DNA from: Pezicula radicicola
Taxonomy: Eukaryota; Ascomycota; Leotiomycetes; Helotiales; Dermateaceae
Assembly: GCA_003008705.1 (NCBI GenBank)
Contig: PDUO01000010.1
Coordinates: forward strand, 434,001 to 498,000
DNA length: 64,000 nt
Reading direction: 5' to 3'
Shown here: positions 1 to 11,141 of the stretch, in pieces
Numbering within the stretch: position 1 is the stretch's first letter
How the letters are laid out: each line of letters opens with the position of its first letter
Made by a program: the position numbers and the translations under genes
The notes under the pieces: model-generated
What the model saw: the letters and a program-made list of their open reading frames with translations, nothing else
What the model was told of the DNA's origin: nothing
Databases searched by the model: none

Positions 1-1344
1 CGCGTGCAAATGCGTAGGCGGAATTAGCTGCCGTAATATCATCAGGATCTATGCGGGATTGTAATGATATTAAAGGTATCTGAAATAATGGGCCAATCCC
101 CAAGGCCAAAATCGCTTGAAACAAAATCACACGCGGCCAACTGAGATAAGCAGGTAGATTAATACAGAGGCCGTATCCAAGTGTTAGAAAGAAGGCACTT
201 CCGCAGATAATTCTACGGTACCGCCCCGTTCTTTCGATGTATATACCAGACGCGACGATAGAGGCAGCGAGTGGAATTGCGAGTGCAAGCATGACGATGC
301 CTGCATCTATCGGTTTCCATTGGAGAACAACCTGGAAATAGAGTGGTAAGAAGAATAAAGCGGCAATATAGCTGAAGCCATGTGCGATACAGATGAGTAG
401 AACTGCAATATTCGAGGAAGCACCGAAAATTCTAAGGGGAATCACGGCACGGTTCGGATGCTTCCATTGCAAGAAGATGAAAATAGCCAGCAGGATGACA
501 CCAGCCACGAGGAGAGCGATTGGCCTCACTGTGGCCCAGGAGTACTCGGTACTGCCAACTTGAAGGCCGCTCAGCAACAGGACGGCCCCAGAGGAGACAG
601 TGACGACCCCAGGCCAGTCAAGACTACATAAGCCCAGTAAAACAGACATTTTAGGCTTAGACTGATCCAAGAACCAGACTAAGAGAAGCAAGGATATAAC
701 ATCGACGGCGAGAGTGATCCAGAAACACCAGCGCCAATTTGCAGACTGGACCAGAACTCCAGCAAGAATAGGTGCAGTCGTGGCACCAATTATTTGTGCA
801 GCCCCCGATATGGCTATGAAAAATGAACGTTCCCTTCGTATGTTTAGCATGTTTTGATCGCAACCGGTAAAGAGTGTAAATACCTCGGAGTGGTCATGTC
901 TGCAATACAGATCCCCATCAGAACCTCTATTCCTCCACATCCGACCCCTTGGAGAGCGCGGCCGGCGATGAGCATAGATGAATTCCGCGACAAAGCCGAG
1001 ATCAGTGTTCCCAAGAGAAATACCACATGGCTAGTCACCATGATCGGTTTCCGGCCAAGGATATCAGACAGTTTCGCCCAGAGAGGGAGCAAGCTCGCTG
1101 AGGCAAGGAGATAAGCTGAAATCACCCACGCGTATGCTACGCTGGAAACTTGCAGGTCCTTTGCGATTGAGGGAAGAGCATTGCCGACGATAACAGCATC
1201 GAATGACATAACCCAGCCAGAAGTACAGAAACCAACCATGATGAAAGTTCGTGCCTTGGTCGTCCTAGCTTTCGGTGGTGTTGTATCGCTGATCTCGTCT
1301 CTGCCTCCAACAGAGAAGACTGAAGATGATGTTTTCGAGCTCAT
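1..1344 (-). CDS. DHA2-type MFS drug transporter, 3' end outside window
   Basis: A membrane efflux pump of the 14-helix drug:H+ antiporter (DHA2) family, expected at the plasma or vacuolar membrane. Exon 1 is 1344-884 and exon 2 runs from 833 to the window edge; the 50-nt intron (883-834) has GTATTT..AAG ends and a CTAAA-like branch site, and joining restores the frame. After a hydrophilic Ser/Thr-rich N-terminus of about 30 residues come the family signatures: VIVGNALPSIAKDL in TM1 (the D..IV..ALP motif) and LSDILGRKP (motif A) in the TM2-TM3 loop. The visible part is about 430 residues, so roughly the last 100-150 are missing. The first Met is the only sensible start. It is divergent from the gene at 1954 with a 609-nt spacer. 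Substrate cannot be told from sequence. Confidence 0.93.
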
Positions 1345-1953
1345 ACTGTGGCCTCACTTTTCACCAGATCATATTTTTCGCCTGCATTTCAACCTCGCGG
1401 ATTTGACTCTGGGATGTAAGTCTTACATACAGTATATTCGCAGAGTACTACGCTAACAAAGTCCCCGCGGGGGGAGCATTGTACGATCCAATGATTCTTT
1501 GTCCTATGTCGGCTAGGCTCTCGGAGTTCTGCTGCATTTATCGTGTTGTCTTACGGGTACTTAGAGGCTTAATCATCATCAAGCATTCCCAGTATCAAAC
1601 GAATCGTAATATTTGCTTTGATCCAGCTGACGTGAGAGCAGATCGTGGACTCCCATATATATGTACATACTTTCGTACATACAACGAACTGAGTAAATAG
1701 CTGTGCCCCTATCTGTGTGCTTCTAGTAAGACTTACTTTCAACCATAGAAAAGCATCAAAAACAGCTTTGCTATTGGACCAGACCGCAGCTAAGGCTCCA
1801 TCGAAAACCCTCGAGGGTGCAACTATTTACCCAAGTACGTTGTAATTGTCTTTTTAGCAAGGATGCTCATCTCAATTATCACAGTTTTGTCTCCGTTCCT
1901 AGAAATATGATACTAATTCTTTTAGACTCAGCAGTGAATAATAAAATCTTTCT
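1345..1953. promoter_or_regulatory. Divergent intergenic region, MFS / unknown protein
   Basis: Shared 5' region between two divergent genes. It contains repeated ATATATGTACATAC-like sequence near 1656-1682 and no credible reading frame. No specific operator could be recognised. Confidence 0.5.
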
Positions 1954-2805
1954 TTGCCAATCAATAATAATAAGATGACGACCGAGTTTCCAGAGAAGCC
2001 TTCCGCAAGCCAAGTCCTCGATGATCTCGATTATCAAATCCATGATCAGCCAGGAATCAATTGGACGTATGAGCAAAAGTTGAAGCTGTCCCAGGAACTC
2101 CGTACCTTTGCGTCAAAGTACCTAACCCCTCTCCCAGACTACAACTGCCTAGCTACGGATTTTTCGACTGCCTTCGATGACAAGTTGATTGTGATAGCAC
2201 GTTCTACCATCACGGGAGAGGTCGTGGCCTTTTCCTCGACAGTCTACTTGTCTAGCTTCAACGACAAGAACGTCCCATTTGTGCTCCATACGGGCCTGAC
2301 CTGCATCGCAGAGGATCTCCGACGGAATAGTATGACGATATTTCTTTTCTATCACATCTTTAAGCACCTCGCCTTCAAATATCCCGAAGGATACTGGCTT
2401 AGCAACCTGGCTTGCGTTATCAGCAGTCTAGGCAGCATCACTCGCTATGGGACTAAGGTCCATCCATCGCCATCTTCAAGAGAACCTTCCGCCACCCACC
2501 GTCTGATTGCCAACGTGATTGATCTGCATCATCGGGACAAGATGCTGATCAGCCCGGACGCCATCTTTGATTCTGAGAGATTTGTATTTCGCAAGAGTAA
2601 TGGACCAGACAGCTGCTTCCGCAAGCATCGGGATGATGTTCGGTACTCTGACCGCCACAATACGGTCAATGATTATTACCGCGGTTTGCTGAGAGAGGAT
2701 GACGGTGACGAGGTGTTGCAGGTAGCCTTTATTGATCAGCGTATCCTGATCTCAGATAAGGATAGCAGACTCGAGAAACTCAATGATCGATGGAGCAAAC
2801 TTTGA
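1954..2805 (+). CDS. Conserved fungal protein of unknown function, possibly GNAT-like
   Basis: A single-exon frame of 283 codons ending TTTGA. A second Met eight residues in (position 1975) is an equally good start. I recognise the general pattern of a widespread fungal protein (an ETGEVVAF-like strand, then VLHTGLTCIAEDLRR, then a long helix), which resembles the core of GNAT acyltransferases, where a basic segment follows the central strand. Here the segment is EDLRRNSM, and the canonical acetyl-CoA loop Q/RxxGxG/A is not clear, so the enzyme assignment is weak. There is no signal peptide and no convincing membrane helix, suggesting a soluble intracellular protein. Gene reality is likely; function is unknown. 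Confidence 0.7.
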   Translation: MPINNNKMTTEFPEKPSASQVLDDLDYQIHDQPGINWTYEQKLKLSQELRTFASKYLTPLPDYNCLATDFSTAFDDKLIVIARSTITGEVVAFSSTVYLSSFNDKNVPFVLHTGLTCIAEDLRRNSMTIFLFYHIFKHLAFKYPEGYWLSNLACVISSLGSITRYGTKVHPSPSSREPSATHRLIANVIDLHHRDKMLISPDAIFDSERFVFRKSNGPDSCFRKHRDDVRYSDRHNTVNDYYRGLLREDDGDEVLQVAFIDQRILISDKDSRLEKLNDRWSKL

Positions 2806-3799
2806 TTCCACGGAGTCTCAAAGTTAAGATGGAAAAAGACCATCATTCCTTGTTATCAAATGTCTGTCAATTTTTAGTTAACGCCCTATGCTACGCAGTG
2901 AACGATACTACGTAGTGAACAATATTGATGGATCTATTCATTTTTGGAGTCGTGACGGCAGGGAAACTGTGGTCACAAAGTACATTGTATTGTATGGCTG
3001 AAGTATTAACTCAGCAGGCTATATTTGAGGTGGAGTGTTGCTTATGATAACCTTTTCAAATTATAACGACCACTGTGTGCGGTATCTCAAAAAGAGCTAG
3101 TGTAGGTGGTCCGAGTGAGTTACAATGTGTCAAGAATGTGTCTAACTGGTTCTTCCTGTCTCTGTCTCTCTCTTGGTACTTACCTTCGGTTTTGGAGTTG
3201 TCAACACTAGTAAGGTAGTCTAGGTTACGAGACATAGGTCTATGACCTGGAATCTTGTATGAGCAAAACAAAAACAAATACTCTATATATACCACACGTA
3301 GTTCTTGAAAAGATGTGTCTTTAAGATATTATGACGACAGAACAATTTAACTTATTTCCATGTGGCGCTAGAGTACCTCCATATGTTTCGACGCCACATT
3401 AAATCTGGAAGAGTGATACAAATAACAATCGTCATATGTAGCTAGTGGTACTTCTAAAGTTCACAAGCGGAGGAGTTAGTTATCTAGTTTTTACTAGTGT
3501 ATTGACAGGCCTCAGAACTAGTCAAATTAGTGATGCCTATACTAAATACTTAGTCTAGAAAATTATGTATAAAGAGAGCCCAATTCCCCTATGGAAATGG
3601 ACAGCGATTTATCAACTATTAATACAATACTACTTTATCCAACCACTATTAGTAGTTAGTACCAAACCGCTCAAGAAAATATCACACTGAAACAATAGCA
3701 AGTAGAGTCGCATTTTCCTACTACTATACTATCACTGTTTTTACTAACGTGTCTCTCTGTTACATAGGCTACAGATTCAACTTCTCTTACCAGGTCATC
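2806..3799. other. Gene-free, AT-rich spacer
   Basis: About 1 kb without a credible gene. It contains a short imperfect direct repeat near 2890-2925 (ctacg-agtgaac-ata twice). Short frames on either strand lack protein-like composition. Confidence 0.5.
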
Positions 3800-4117
3800 A
3801 TGACATCTGTCGTTCCTGCCATAGCAGTTGCCAGCGCCACACCTACACCAATATGCTCTCCAAAATTTGTTGGACCGAACGCAGTAATAGTGTTCGCGAT
3901 AACATTTTTGGTCATCGGCGCATTTGTTGTATATACTATTCCTATGGTGTACTATGTTGAGTTTTCGATGTTGAAAAGATTCAAACGAATGCGTCGGGAA
4001 GAGGTACATGCCAACATTAGCAAGGAGTTTTGTTTTATAGCGATAATCTGGGACCTTGTTACATTTGATTTTTTTCAAAACTCCATTGTCGCGGTTATGG
4101 CGATTGGTAAGACCTAG
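3800..4117 (+). CDS. Possible small single-pass membrane protein
   Basis: A frame of 105 codons from ATG at 3800. The first half looks protein-like: a Pro/Thr/Ala-rich head, then a hydrophobic stretch (NAVIVFAITFLVIGAFVVY) that could span a membrane, then a basic segment (KRFKRMRREE). The second half is less convincing and an intron or frame break may lie there. The surroundings are AT-rich and gene-poor. No family is recognised. It could be a chance frame or a remnant. Confidence 0.25.
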   Translation: MTSVVPAIAVASATPTPICSPKFVGPNAVIVFAITFLVIGAFVVYTIPMVYYVEFSMLKRFKRMRREEVHANISKEFCFIAIIWDLVTFDFFQNSIVAVMAIGKT

Positions 4118-4989
4118 AGGTCCAGCCCTATTCACCAACTACCATGAGTCTTCAGAGTCGACAGGAGAATTCCTTCAGAAGCACTGGGATCTGGCGTGGT
4201 GAAAAGTTTTGGAGCTAGTGGGTTGACTAACTTTAGTATACTATGTATTCTTAACCCAACATCTACCTACCAAATCAGTTTAATAAATCGATGTAAAGCG
4301 GAGGAAGCTGCTATACCTTGATTTGCGGGAGTTCTTAATTAACAGTAACGACGAGAGAGTGCCATATGAGGAGGTTTAACTAGTTGCTGAAGAGATGGAA
4401 TATTGTGGTGATAAAAACCGGAACTAACTTGGTGCCTTAATAACACCTGTCACCTTACGTTTTAATGGAAAGTAAAGTCTTAGCAATGGAGTCGTTTTGT
4501 AGCGAGGAAGTTCATTGGGGAATAATATACCTGGATCTGGCACAAAGAAAACTTTTAGATCGAGTAGCTTCTTGATAGATTCAGTTATTACTAAGGAAAT
4601 TGAAAGTAACTTGGCACTAAATTCCATGTATGCCTTTTCTTGATGAGTCGTGAAATGTGAATGTGAATAGAATCACTTGGATAACTCACTTGATTTGAAT
4701 AACTCACTTAAATTGAATAACTCAAATCAACTTAACCACCCAAAAATGACCAGACTAATTTTATTGTAGTCGGATTTTCACGAAATACGATTTCGGAATA
4801 CTCCTTCCGTTCCCAGAGTAGTAACGGAGCTGGTTTGTAAGCAAAGCAAGGTAGTTGGTAGAACTTCAATTCCAGCCCTTGACTAGGGAAAAAGGAAATA
4901 CTCCAGCAAGCACTTATAACGGCATGAAGGGGCTCTGAGATAGTTTATGGACATGATATTCCCTCAATTGCCAGAATTCTATAAGCCTT
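4118..4989. other. Gene-free spacer with tandem AT-rich repeat
   Basis: No gene is seen. Positions about 4678-4735 hold a degenerate tandem repeat of 17-18 nt built on aataactcactt-a-ttg, similar in style to AT-rich repeats elsewhere in the window. Confidence 0.5.
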
Positions 4990-5541
4990 CTACTTATCCC
5001 CATAACCAGGTATATCGCCAACATCCTCTGCAAGCTTCTTCCCACCAATCTCTAGTGGTTTCGCCTCCTGAAGTACATACATCATCCTCGCCCAAGTCGT
5101 CTTACTCGCATTCCTCCAAGCATGGTTGGTACCTCTCTGTATAGCGACATGTCCCCTCTTCAACAACCTCACCTCGCCACTATCCAATACCAATTCGACC
5201 TCGCCCTCCAGAACCACCCCATAATCTAGAGACACAGTTCTGTGCATCGGACTGGTCGCCCCAGGCATCATATCCACATATCGAAGCACGGTTCCTCCAG
5301 GTATTGTTATGCCGGGCAGATTTTGTAGGTAGTGAGAATAGGTGGCTACGTCTGTTTCGTGCGAGAGCTCGACGGGGAATTCGTTCGTGGCATAGCCAAG
5401 TGAGAAGCGTGCACCGTCTGCAAGTTCCTGCCAGACAATCGGCTCGGGTAAGGTATTGGAGAAGATGGCCTTGCCTTCGCTGTCATGCTCGGTAATCACG
5501 CGCGATACTGGAGGGAGGCCATTGTCTTTGAGTTCTGGCAT
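4990..5541 (-). CDS. Cupin-fold protein (RmlC-like)
   Basis: A single-exon gene of 183 codons starting at MPELKDNG; an upstream in-frame Met at 5631 would add 30 low-complexity residues encoded by a GA-run and is rejected as start. The C-terminal half is a conserved cupin barrel: PMHRTVSLDYGVVLEGEVE (motif 1, G..HR...DYG...G) and RGHVAIQRGTNHAWRN (motif 2, with the GTNHAW metal-side His). Such fungal single-cupin proteins are soluble, and some act as isomerases, dioxygenases or dehydratases on small acids; the substrate cannot be deduced. It is divergent from the CocE-like hydrolase at 6003 across 461 nt, so the two may share a promoter. Confidence 0.85.
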   Translation of the reverse strand: MPELKDNGLPPVSRVITEHDSEGKAIFSNTLPEPIVWQELADGARFSLGYATNEFPVELSHETDVATYSHYLQNLPGITIPGGTVLRYVDMMPGATSPMHRTVSLDYGVVLEGEVELVLDSGEVRLLKRGHVAIQRGTNHAWRNASKTTWARMMYVLQEAKPLEIGGKKLAEDVGDIPGYGDK

Positions 5542-6002
5542 GTTGACGATTGGTTGTAGGATGTAGTCTGCTGTGTAGTAGTAGGGGGAGAGAGAGAGAG
5601 AGAAGGTAGACTGAAGTGATCTTGCTGCCAAATACTCAAGAAAGATACCTACCGTAAATAGTCCCTACCATCTGCCTACCTTAGACTAATTTCTAAGCCC
5701 AATAACAGATCCAACTCCCGACGTGGGGTAGAGTTGCAGGTTCTTGGATCTCCTTGTCTTCCCCTCCCTCCCCCTCTCGGCCCCGCAGCTAGCCCTCGGA
5801 TTTTGGCTCAAACTCTAGGTCGGCTGCGGGCCAGGTACATCTATACCGGTAGGATTCGATTTGGTGCTATTCAAGAGCTGCGGGCACAATTTGGAGGGGC
5901 CCCATGGATGTTGCTGTTTGAGAAATATATTGGAGTTGAGGCCTCGCTTTCACAGAGAATCCCTAATTGAAGTGCTTGTACGGTGACCGAAGAGAACTCA
6001 CT
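5542..6002. promoter_or_regulatory. Bidirectional promoter, cupin / CocE-like hydrolase
   Basis: The 461-nt region between two divergent enzyme genes. It contains a GA microsatellite at about 5587-5603 on the cupin side and C-rich tracts at 5755-5790. Shared regulation is inferred from arrangement only. Confidence 0.45.
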
Positions 6003-8052
6003 ATGCCGAACCAAATTCGCGACATCCACAAGGTCGACGCAGAGTCGTTTCCTTATATTTTCGAGCAAAATGCTACTGTTCCTTTGAAGACGAGCTCGGG
6101 ACTTGTGCGTGTCAATGTCTATCGTCCGAAAGATGTAGAAGGGAAGAAACATCCTGTTCTGGTGACTTATGGTAAGTCAAAAACCAGTTGAAGTTCCTCT
6201 TGATTTATTACTGCTGCGTTTCTCTTTGAAACCTCAAGAACAAGAAAACTGATTTTACCTTCTTGAAAATAGGTCCTTACGGGAAAGATATCTATTATGG
6301 AGAGTAAGCATTCACATCATATCTTCCAAAATACTTCCTAACACGCCCAGTTTCCACCCTGGATCATTCGCCGAGTTGAACCCAGAGCACAAGTCTGCTC
6401 ATTCTGCTTGGGAGACTCCTGACCCTGGGTTCTGGACTCGCAATGGCTACGCTGTTGTTCGTGCAGATGAGCGTGGCTTGGGGCAGTCTCCGGGTCTGTT
6501 GGACACGATGTCTCGGGGAACCAGCGAGGCCTTTTTCGATGTTGTAGAATGGGCGGCTGATCAGGCATGGTCCTCTGGGAAAGTTGGGCTGCTGGGAATA
6601 TCATACTTTGCTGGGTCTCAATGGCGAGTAGCTGCTCAGCAACCCAAGGGATTGAGTGCCATTGTTCCATGGGAAGGCATGTCTGATTACTACCGGGATC
6701 GCTGTCGGCATGGAGGAATCCTGTCGAACGAGTTCATTCGGTTTTGGTGGGAACGCCAGATAGTTTCGAATCAGTACGGCAAGGGAGGTCGAGCAGCCAG
6801 GAATTGGGGACCAGACACAGTTGAAGGTGATCTCAGTGAAGAAGAATTGAAAGCAAATCGCCAAGATCAAAATGTTGATAACGCAAACAACCACTTCCGT
6901 GATCAGCGCTACTATGCTTCAAAGGAATACAATAAAGAGGACATTGTGGTCCCAGTTTTGAGTGTTGCTAATTGGGGTGGCATTCTGTTGCATCTACGGG
7001 GCAATGTAGAAGGCTATACACAAGCAGGCTCGAAACTCAAATACTTGCGCTTTATCACCGGCCGTCATGACCTTCCTTTCTACTATAAAGAAGAGGTTGA
7101 GATTCAAAAGAGCTTTTTGGACGCTTTCCTAAAGGACGATGACCGAGTTGGTTGGTCAATTCCTGGCAAGGTCCCTCCTGTTGATATTGTGCTCCGCAAA
7201 GGAGACGTGGGACACAATGATGCGGCTGCAGAGAGGGTATATGCTCGACGAACCGAAACAGAATGGCCTATAGCAAGAACGCAGTACACGCCGTACTTCC
7301 TTACCCCATCTCTTGGGCTATCACTAAAGAAACCAGAAGTCTCCTCAATTGAGAAGGTTTCCTACATTGCAACTGGATTCCGAGCAGATGATGGTAGGGA
7401 GATCGGTGCTGTCTCTCAAGGCTGGAAACCACTTGTAGATTCATTTTCTATGGACCAACAAGTGTCTTTCACTACCGCTCCCTTCGAGGCGGAAACCGAA
7501 ATCACTGGTCACATTGTCGCTCGTCTCAATGTGTCGGTCTCCCCGACCATTCCAGGCATTTCGCCTAGCGACATTGATCTCTTTGTTACTCTACGCCATA
7601 TCTCTCCTGAAGGCAAAGAGATTTTCTACACTGGCACAGCAGGAAATCCTGTGCCACTTTGCAAGGGCTGGTTGAGGACGAGTTTGAGAAAGATCAACAA
7701 GGAGCACCGAAATCACAGAGAATGGCTGCCGCACAGAGATTACTTCTCTACTGATGTGCTACCAGTCATACCCGGCGAGGTATATCCTGTCGATATCGAG
7801 ATCTGGCCCACGAATGTAGTACTTGATGTTGGTAGTAAATTAGTTTTCGAGGTTAGCAGTGGTGATACGCAAGGCTGTGAGAGATTCAAGCACACAGATC
7901 CGTCCGACAGGTAAGTTAATTATTTATTGTAATAAAGGTCCGAGCTAACATTGTTACATAGGTCGGAAGAGAAGCTGGCAGGAAAGAACCATATCCATTT
8001 TGGGCCAAGATATGAGAACTATGTCACCTTGCCAATTATCCCGGCCAAGTAG
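6003..8052 (+). CDS. CocE/NonD-family alpha/beta hydrolase (X-Pro dipeptidyl-peptidase-like)
   Basis: Four exons, 6003-6171, 6273-6303, 6351-7910 and 7962-8052, encode 616 residues; all joins keep frame (VTYGPYGKDIYYGDFHPGSF is restored across the first two introns). The N-terminal alpha/beta-hydrolase domain has the nucleophile elbow GISYFAG with Ser about residue 151 and the oxyanion-side Tyr in PYGKDIYYG; the segment TGRHDLPFYYKEE is conserved in fungal members. The C-terminal part (from about residue 330) is the PepX_C-like jelly-roll (ITGHIVARLNVSVSP, DLFVTLRHISPEGKEIFYTG). Family members cleave acyl esters or X-Pro peptides; fungal members are mostly uncharacterised. No signal peptide, so probably cytosolic. 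Exon 2 is only 31 nt. Confidence 0.93.
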
Positions 8053-8679
8053 AGCCGTCGGCGTAACAATCAAAATCTAGCTCCATATATATGCAGATAT
8101 ATCGTTTTATTAAGATTGCGTGACCAATTATGAATATTGCTCGAGACTTAGATTAATAAACCAATCTATTATTATTGACAACTTTTCTAACGATACTGAC
8201 CAACCCGTGACCATGAAATTAGCGTGAGCATTCCTCATGTTTATGATTTCACAAGCTTTCTCTTCTCTCCAATTTCTCATCATTCTGCATCTCCTTGACT
8301 TTACCCCCGTCTTCAAAACACAACCGGCATTGCCATTTCCCGAAACATTCAGTAGCCTACAGTCCCCGCGATATTCCGAGTAACGTGCCCATAGCCGCAG
8401 TAGTATGCGTAGTCCCCAGGTTTCTGTCTTCCGTGTCGTGTTGGGGTGGGGCCGAAAAATAGCATGAAGCTCGATGAGCTATCTAAAGCTAAGCCAATCA
8501 TGAGCTTTGCGTTTTCCATCATCCATGAAGACATTTATTCCGTGATCGCAGAGCTACAGCTAGCTATACATTTATATCGGCTAGTATATGAGGGGTTCAA
8601 GGTAACGTCAATTCCACAGTATTGCATTCCATTGTATTGCATTCCATTACACTTTTCTCAACATCTAAATCTTTTCACT
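8053..8679. other. Intergenic region, 5' of HDH-like gene
   Basis: No gene seen. Positions about 8619-8650, just upstream of the next start, hold two copies of a 15-nt direct repeat (tattgcattccattg). Confidence 0.45.
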
Positions 8680-10108
8680 ATGTCTCAATATCTCAAAAAG
8701 GCTACAGGCTCAGCAGCTGGCAATGCTGCAGCTCAAGAATCTGTCACTGCTATAGTCAAGGGCGTCATCAGCGACATCAGAACAAATGGAGACTCTGCAG
8801 TCCGCAAGTACTCCGAGAAATTCGATAAATGGACTCCTTCGAGCTTCAAACTTTCTCAGGCGGAGATTGAGAAGATTATAGCCACGGTGCCGGAGCAGAC
8901 TATTAAAGATATTAAGGAAGTCCAGGGGAATGTGAGGGCTTTTGCAGAGGCTCAGAGGAATTCCTTGACCGATTTTGAAATTGAGATCAGGCCTGGAGTT
9001 CATCTTGGCCAGAAGAATCTACCAATCAATGCTGTTGGAGCGTGAGCTTCCCTTGGGTACCGTTACTGGCATTTAATTGACTTCTATCTTAGATACATCC
9101 CCGGAGGCAGATACCCTCTTCTTGCCTCAGCACACATGACCATCGTCACAGCAAAAGTGGCCGGTGTACCAAATGTGATCGCATGCACTCCACCTATTGC
9201 TGGGAAAATCCCTAATGCAACCATCGCAGCCATGTACTTCGCAGGTGCTGATGAGATCTTTATACTTGGTGGTGTACAAGCAGTAGCAGCTATGGCAGTA
9301 GGCACAGAAACAATAAGGAAGGTGGATTTTATTGCCGGACCAGGAAACGCCTTTGTGGCGGATGCAAAACGCCAACTCTTTGGTGAAGTTGGGATTGATT
9401 TGTTCGCTGGACCTACCGAGATTCTCATCGTTGCAGATGAGAAGGCGGATCCCTTCACAATCGCCACGGATCTGATCTCACAAGCTGAGCATGGACCCGA
9501 TACTCCTGCTGTGCTTATTACAACATCTGAAAGTGTTGGCAAGAAGTCAATTGACCTTGTCAATCAGCTTCTCGATCACTCGAATCTTTCTACTGCTGCA
9601 CTTGCAAAAACTTCGTGGGATGCTTTTGGAGAAGTCGTTGTGGTGCCAAGTTTAGATGAGGCCTGGAAATTGGCTGATGAATACGCGAGTGAACATGTTG
9701 AGATTTTCACAGAAGATCCGAGAGAGGCATTGCGCAAAATGAGTAATTATGGCGCTCTGTTCCTAGGTGAGAAGACGTGTGTATCTTACGGTGACAAGGT
9801 AATATTCAATCCTCTTTTCTACTATTTCATACTTACACTTCAACCAGGTCATCGGTACCAACCACGTCCTCCCAACAAGGAAAGCTGCTCGCTATACTGG
9901 AGGACTCTGGGTCGGGAAATATCTGCGAACTGTTACGTATCAAGAAGTCACTGATGAGAAGGCAAGTGGTGAGCTTGGAAGGTTATGTGGACGTTCAGCT
10001 AGGGCAGAAAACTTCGAGGGTCATGCACGCTCTGGTGATTTGCGGGCAAGTAAGTATTTGGATGATAAGTTCAAGTGGATTGGTAGCAAGAGTGAAGCAA
10101 TGCTTTAG
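8680..10108 (+). CDS. Stand-alone histidinol-dehydrogenase-like NAD-dependent dehydrogenase
   Basis: Exons 8680-9041, 9093-9798 and 9848-10108 encode 442 residues, the length of bacterial HisD and unlike the fungal trifunctional His4. All zinc and catalytic positions of the family are visible: Gln251 and His254 (SQAEHGPD), Glu321-His322 (SEHVEI), Asp355 (YGDK, before GTNHVLPT) and His415 (EGHARSGD). The NAD-fold glycine segment FIAGPGNAFV is present. HisD oxidises histidinol to histidine; related HisD-like enzymes such as HpsN oxidise other amino or sulfo alcohols. Because ascomycetes normally make histidine with His4, this copy more likely acts in catabolism of another alcohol (inference). 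It sits between a hydrolase and a monooxygenase in the same orientation. Confidence 0.93.
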
Positions 10109-11141
10109 TAAGTGAGCTGTTTTGATATTCTGCATATTTATAAATCAAATGTTGTATCAAATATTATATCAAAGATTCATTCCTTGAAGCAATGTCTCTA
10201 TATCACATAATTTCAAGGGCTTTATTCACTTCCTGCACATGCCTTGCGATTAATAGCAAGTTTCTGTATATAATGCATATTGATGTATACTCAAAACTCT
10301 GGATTAAGTCATAGCCTGTTCTACGACAATGGAGGATTCCATTCCTGATGTAATCCCTTCCTACTCTCAAAGCAATAAGATACTTTCATGATAACCACAT
10401 AACTGTAACTTCAGGGAGATCTGCCGTTAGCCCCGCACCAGAAGTTTTTGGTCCCACTCAATACTCGTACCCCTCACTTCGCCAAAAACCCCACAAAACG
10501 AAGACCCCCCACAATTCCGATCCACGCACCATCTCAAACATTCCGGAATATGCGGGGGAGGAGCCAGAAGGAATAAGGGAACGTAAAAGATCCAATCGGT
10601 GCTTTCAATATCCTCCAAAAAAGGCCACCCGAAAAGCCATCGGCTCCACGTTATAGCCATGGCATGCCATGTTATCTGAAAGGTAATACTGCGTGGTCCC
10701 GAAGCTATTCGAGTACGAGTTGGTGAATAGACCGAACTCGCGTTCCCTGGCGTCACTTTTTCCCCAAAGCCGAAACTCGCATAGCTTGTTACCACCTGTT
10801 ATTCGCGGGGTGATCGTGGTTTGTACGAATCATACAAGCAAGCTTCGGGGACACGGGGGACCAATGTTGGGGGGATGCAAGCACGGCATGTCGGGGTTTA
10901 TTTCTACGTTACATTATATTACATTTCCTATCGGGCCCCACTACGAAAGGAGCTATGTCTACGTACGGTCTACCTACTTGTTTGTGATGAGATCCTTTTC
11001 CTTTCATCTCCTTACCTTACTTACAAGTCTACACATCAAACCAGAAGACTCTCTTCTACCGTAGTGTGTTTTCTAATCGAAACTCATTGGATTTGTTTTG
11101 TTTTTCTTGGTCTTCTTCACTACAGACAAGAGTAATAGAAG
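10109..11141. other. Intergenic region 5' of monooxygenase-decarboxylase gene
   Basis: About 1 kb with no gene I can support. Short frames here (for example 10427-10795 on the minus strand) have no protein-like pattern. The last 200 nt is probably the promoter and leader of the gene at 11142. Confidence 0.45.

Noticed and set aside
657..863. Minus-strand frame beginning MRSKHAKHTKG
   Set aside because: It is an out-of-frame reading across the intron junction of the DHA2 transporter; the real second exon is in another frame.
10427..11135. Several frames of 100-126 codons upstream of the monooxygenase gene
   Set aside because: No protein-like pattern, overlapping on both strands, and located in a promoter-like region.
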